Position numbers and translations under genes: made by a program
Shown here: one piece after another, positions 6,214 to 7,603 of the stretch
How the letters are laid out: the number at the start of each line of letters is the position of its first letter
How positions within the stretch are numbered: the stretch's first letter is position 1
The notes under the pieces: model-generated
What the model saw: only the letters and a program-made list of their open reading frames with translations
Databases searched by the model: none
Told to the model about the DNA's origin: nothing
Source: an uncultured Peptococcaceae bacterium
GTDB lineage: Bacteria; Bacillota; Peptococcia; Peptococcales; Peptococcaceae
Assembly: GCA_902496505.1 (NCBI GenBank)
Contig: CABVBB010000090.1
Location: 1 to 7,603, forward strand
DNA: 7,603 bases
Reading direction: 5' to 3'

Positions 6214-7603
6214 TTAAAATTCTTCGCTCAGGATCTGATAAGCAGGTGCACCTTCGCACTGTGCGGGCATTCTGGTGCCCAAGAGCGCTGCGATGGTCGG
6301 GGTCACGTCTACCTGACGGATCATGCGGTCCGTGTAGAAGCCTTCTTTGAGGCCAGGGCCTGCACCGAAGAAGATCGGAGATACGGACGTATCGCATTCA
6401 CCATAAGAGGTGGAGAGACTGTCATCATGGTCATGCTCATAACCTTCTGCCATGCAGTAGATGATGTCGCCGCATTCTGGGTATTCGCCGCCCAGACCAA
6501 CCAGAACAGCATCTTTTCTGCGCAGAGCAAAGGCAATGATACGTTTGCCGGATTCCTTATCTTTATAGCCATACAGATCGGTCATGATCTGTTCTTCTAA
6601 TTCAAACTGATCTTCTGGATCAACGATACCATGATCGGTACGGCCTTTGAGGTTGAGATAGATATGCATCTCTCTGTTGGCCACAGCGCGGGTCTTGGTC
6701 CAGTCGACTCTCTTCTTTTTCTTGCCTTCTTCGTCTCTCTGCAGAACGGTATAGCCCAATTCTTCCATCATCTGGACGTTCAGGCCGGTATCGCCCAAGC
6801 CGCGGATACCCCAAGTCGGGCAGACCTGCGCATGGTCGGAGACGACCAGGATGGTCCAGCCTTGATCGAGCAATGGCAGGAATCTGCCGATATAGCGGTC
6901 GATCTGGGTGTAAACGTGCTGCATGATGTTTTCATACACTTCTGGCGGGGTGTTGGGACGACCCTTCTTCATTTCGCGGATGAACATATGCTTTTGCAGG
7001 TCAGGTGCATGGAAGTGAGAGAAGACCACTTCGTAGCCTTTGTTCTGCATCAGATAAAGCAGCGCGTCAGACTGCCATTCCAAGCTGTGTTCCCAGCAGG
7101 CGTGCATACATTTCATGATCAGTGTTTCGTCGCCTGCACCCAAGGTGGAGGTTGGCGGCGGGAAGCCGATATTATCCAGGATCTCCTGATGCAGTTCGCG
7201 CGGAGACCAGAACACATCGGTCGCGATGTTCATGGAAGAAGAGATCCACATTTTGCAGTAGCTGCCGTCCTCAGCCAATTCCAATACGCGCATATCGCGG
7301 GTAGCGGCTACTGGCTCGTCATTTTTGATGGCTTCGTCTAAAACGTCGCGGACGAATTCATCATTGTGGATGACAACGATCGGTTCGGTGGATTTTTTGG
7401 TCTTGTAGATAGCGATACGATCATATTTGCCGTCTTCGCCTTTTAAGATCAAGGTCGGGCGACGGATCAAGCCGCCGGACATGAGCAGGGTGAATTCTTT
7501 TGCCCCTTCGGGAGCGGCTGCCCATTTATCATCGGCATCTTTGATCGGGGAGAAGGCTGCATCGATCGGAGAATCGATATACCCGCCCTGACCATCTTTG
7601 AGC
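6214..7603 (-). CDS. Alkaline phosphatase superfamily protein, NPP-like, paralogue of the gene at 1-1486 (5' end outside window)
   Basis: The visible 462 residues are the C-terminal two-thirds of a putative metal-dependent phosphoesterase. The frame is open to the right edge and the true start lies beyond it, so the Met at 7482 is internal. Metal-site motifs are the Asp (7002-7000) and His (6990-6988) of APDLQKH, the Asp-His of VVSDH (His at 6834-6832), and probably one His of EHDHDD (6435-6427). A conserved FFGAGPGLKEG and a DVTPTIAALLG segment follow, as is usual near the end of these enzymes. It aligns with the left-hand gene throughout their overlap, for example YIGRFLPLLDQGWTILVVSDH against YIGEFLPLLDQGWTILIFSDH. 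The nucleophile region is outside the window. No membrane segment is visible. It ends ILSEEF, 28 bases before a strong terminator. The substrate is unknown. Confidence 0.9.
   Translation of the reverse strand, partial: LKDGQGGYIDSPIDAAFSPIKDADDKWAAAPEGAKEFTLLMSGGLIRRPTLILKGEDGKYDRIAIYKTKKSTEPIVVIHNDEFVRDVLDEAIKNDEPVAATRDMRVLELAEDGSYCKMWISSSMNIATDVFWSPRELHQEILDNIGFPPPTSTLGAGDETLIMKCMHACWEHSLEWQSDALLYLMQNKGYEVVFSHFHAPDLQKHMFIREMKKGRPNTPPEVYENIMQHVYTQIDRYIGRFLPLLDQGWTILVVSDHAQVCPTWGIRGLGDTGLNVQMMEELGYTVLQRDEEGKKKKRVDWTKTRAVANREMHIYLNLKGRTDHGIVDPEDQFELEEQIMTDLYGYKDKESGKRIIAFALRRKDAVLVGLGGEYPECGDIIYCMAEGYEHDHDDSLSTSYGECDTSVSPIFFGAGPGLKEGFYTDRMIRQVDVTPTIAALLGTRMPAQCEGAPAYQILSEEF

Noticed and set aside
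6631..7341. Plus-strand open frame of 236 codons
   Set aside because: Antisense to the conserved phosphodiesterase. A similar antisense frame occurs at 2-457 opposite the paralogue, as expected from shared sequence rather than a gene.

Overview
The window (about 7.6 kb, moderately GC-rich) comes from an endospore-forming member of the Firmicutes. The evidence is an adjacent sleB-ypeB pair, which encodes the spore cortex-lytic enzyme and its partner, with a sequence upstream that fits the forespore sigma-G promoter consensus. I cannot fix the genus. The G+C content and the lipoprotein form of YpeB suggest a clostridial or negativicute-type lineage rather than Bacillus, but this is inference.

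All genes lie on the minus strand, so transcription runs from high to low coordinates. From right to left: (1) the C-terminal two-thirds of an alkaline-phosphatase-superfamily phosphodiesterase (7603-6214), ending in a strong hairpin terminator. (2) An unrecognised protein of about 312 residues (6098-5161) whose reading frame is broken once, near 5479-5505, so it reads as two overlapping ORFs; a hairpin terminator able to work in both directions follows. (3) A sigma-G-type promoter (4991-4962) driving sleB (4939-4466), ypeB (4454-3066) and probably a third gene for a lipoprotein of unknown function (2941-1697), closed by a clear intrinsic terminator at 1682-1647. (4) A second alkaline-phosphatase-superfamily gene, paralogous to the first, starting at 1486 and running off the left edge.

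The central block is a spore-germination unit. SleB is a peptidoglycan hydrolase that degrades cortex, and YpeB is needed for SleB to accumulate and stay stable in the spore. The downstream lipoprotein gene has no terminator between it and ypeB, so it is a candidate third component. The two flanking phosphodiesterase paralogues share the catalytic-metal signatures of the nucleotide pyrophosphatase/phosphodiesterase (NPP) branch, but their substrate cannot be read from sequence. No tRNA, rRNA, CRISPR array, insertion sequence or phage gene was seen, and no gene-free stretch exceeds about 220 bases.
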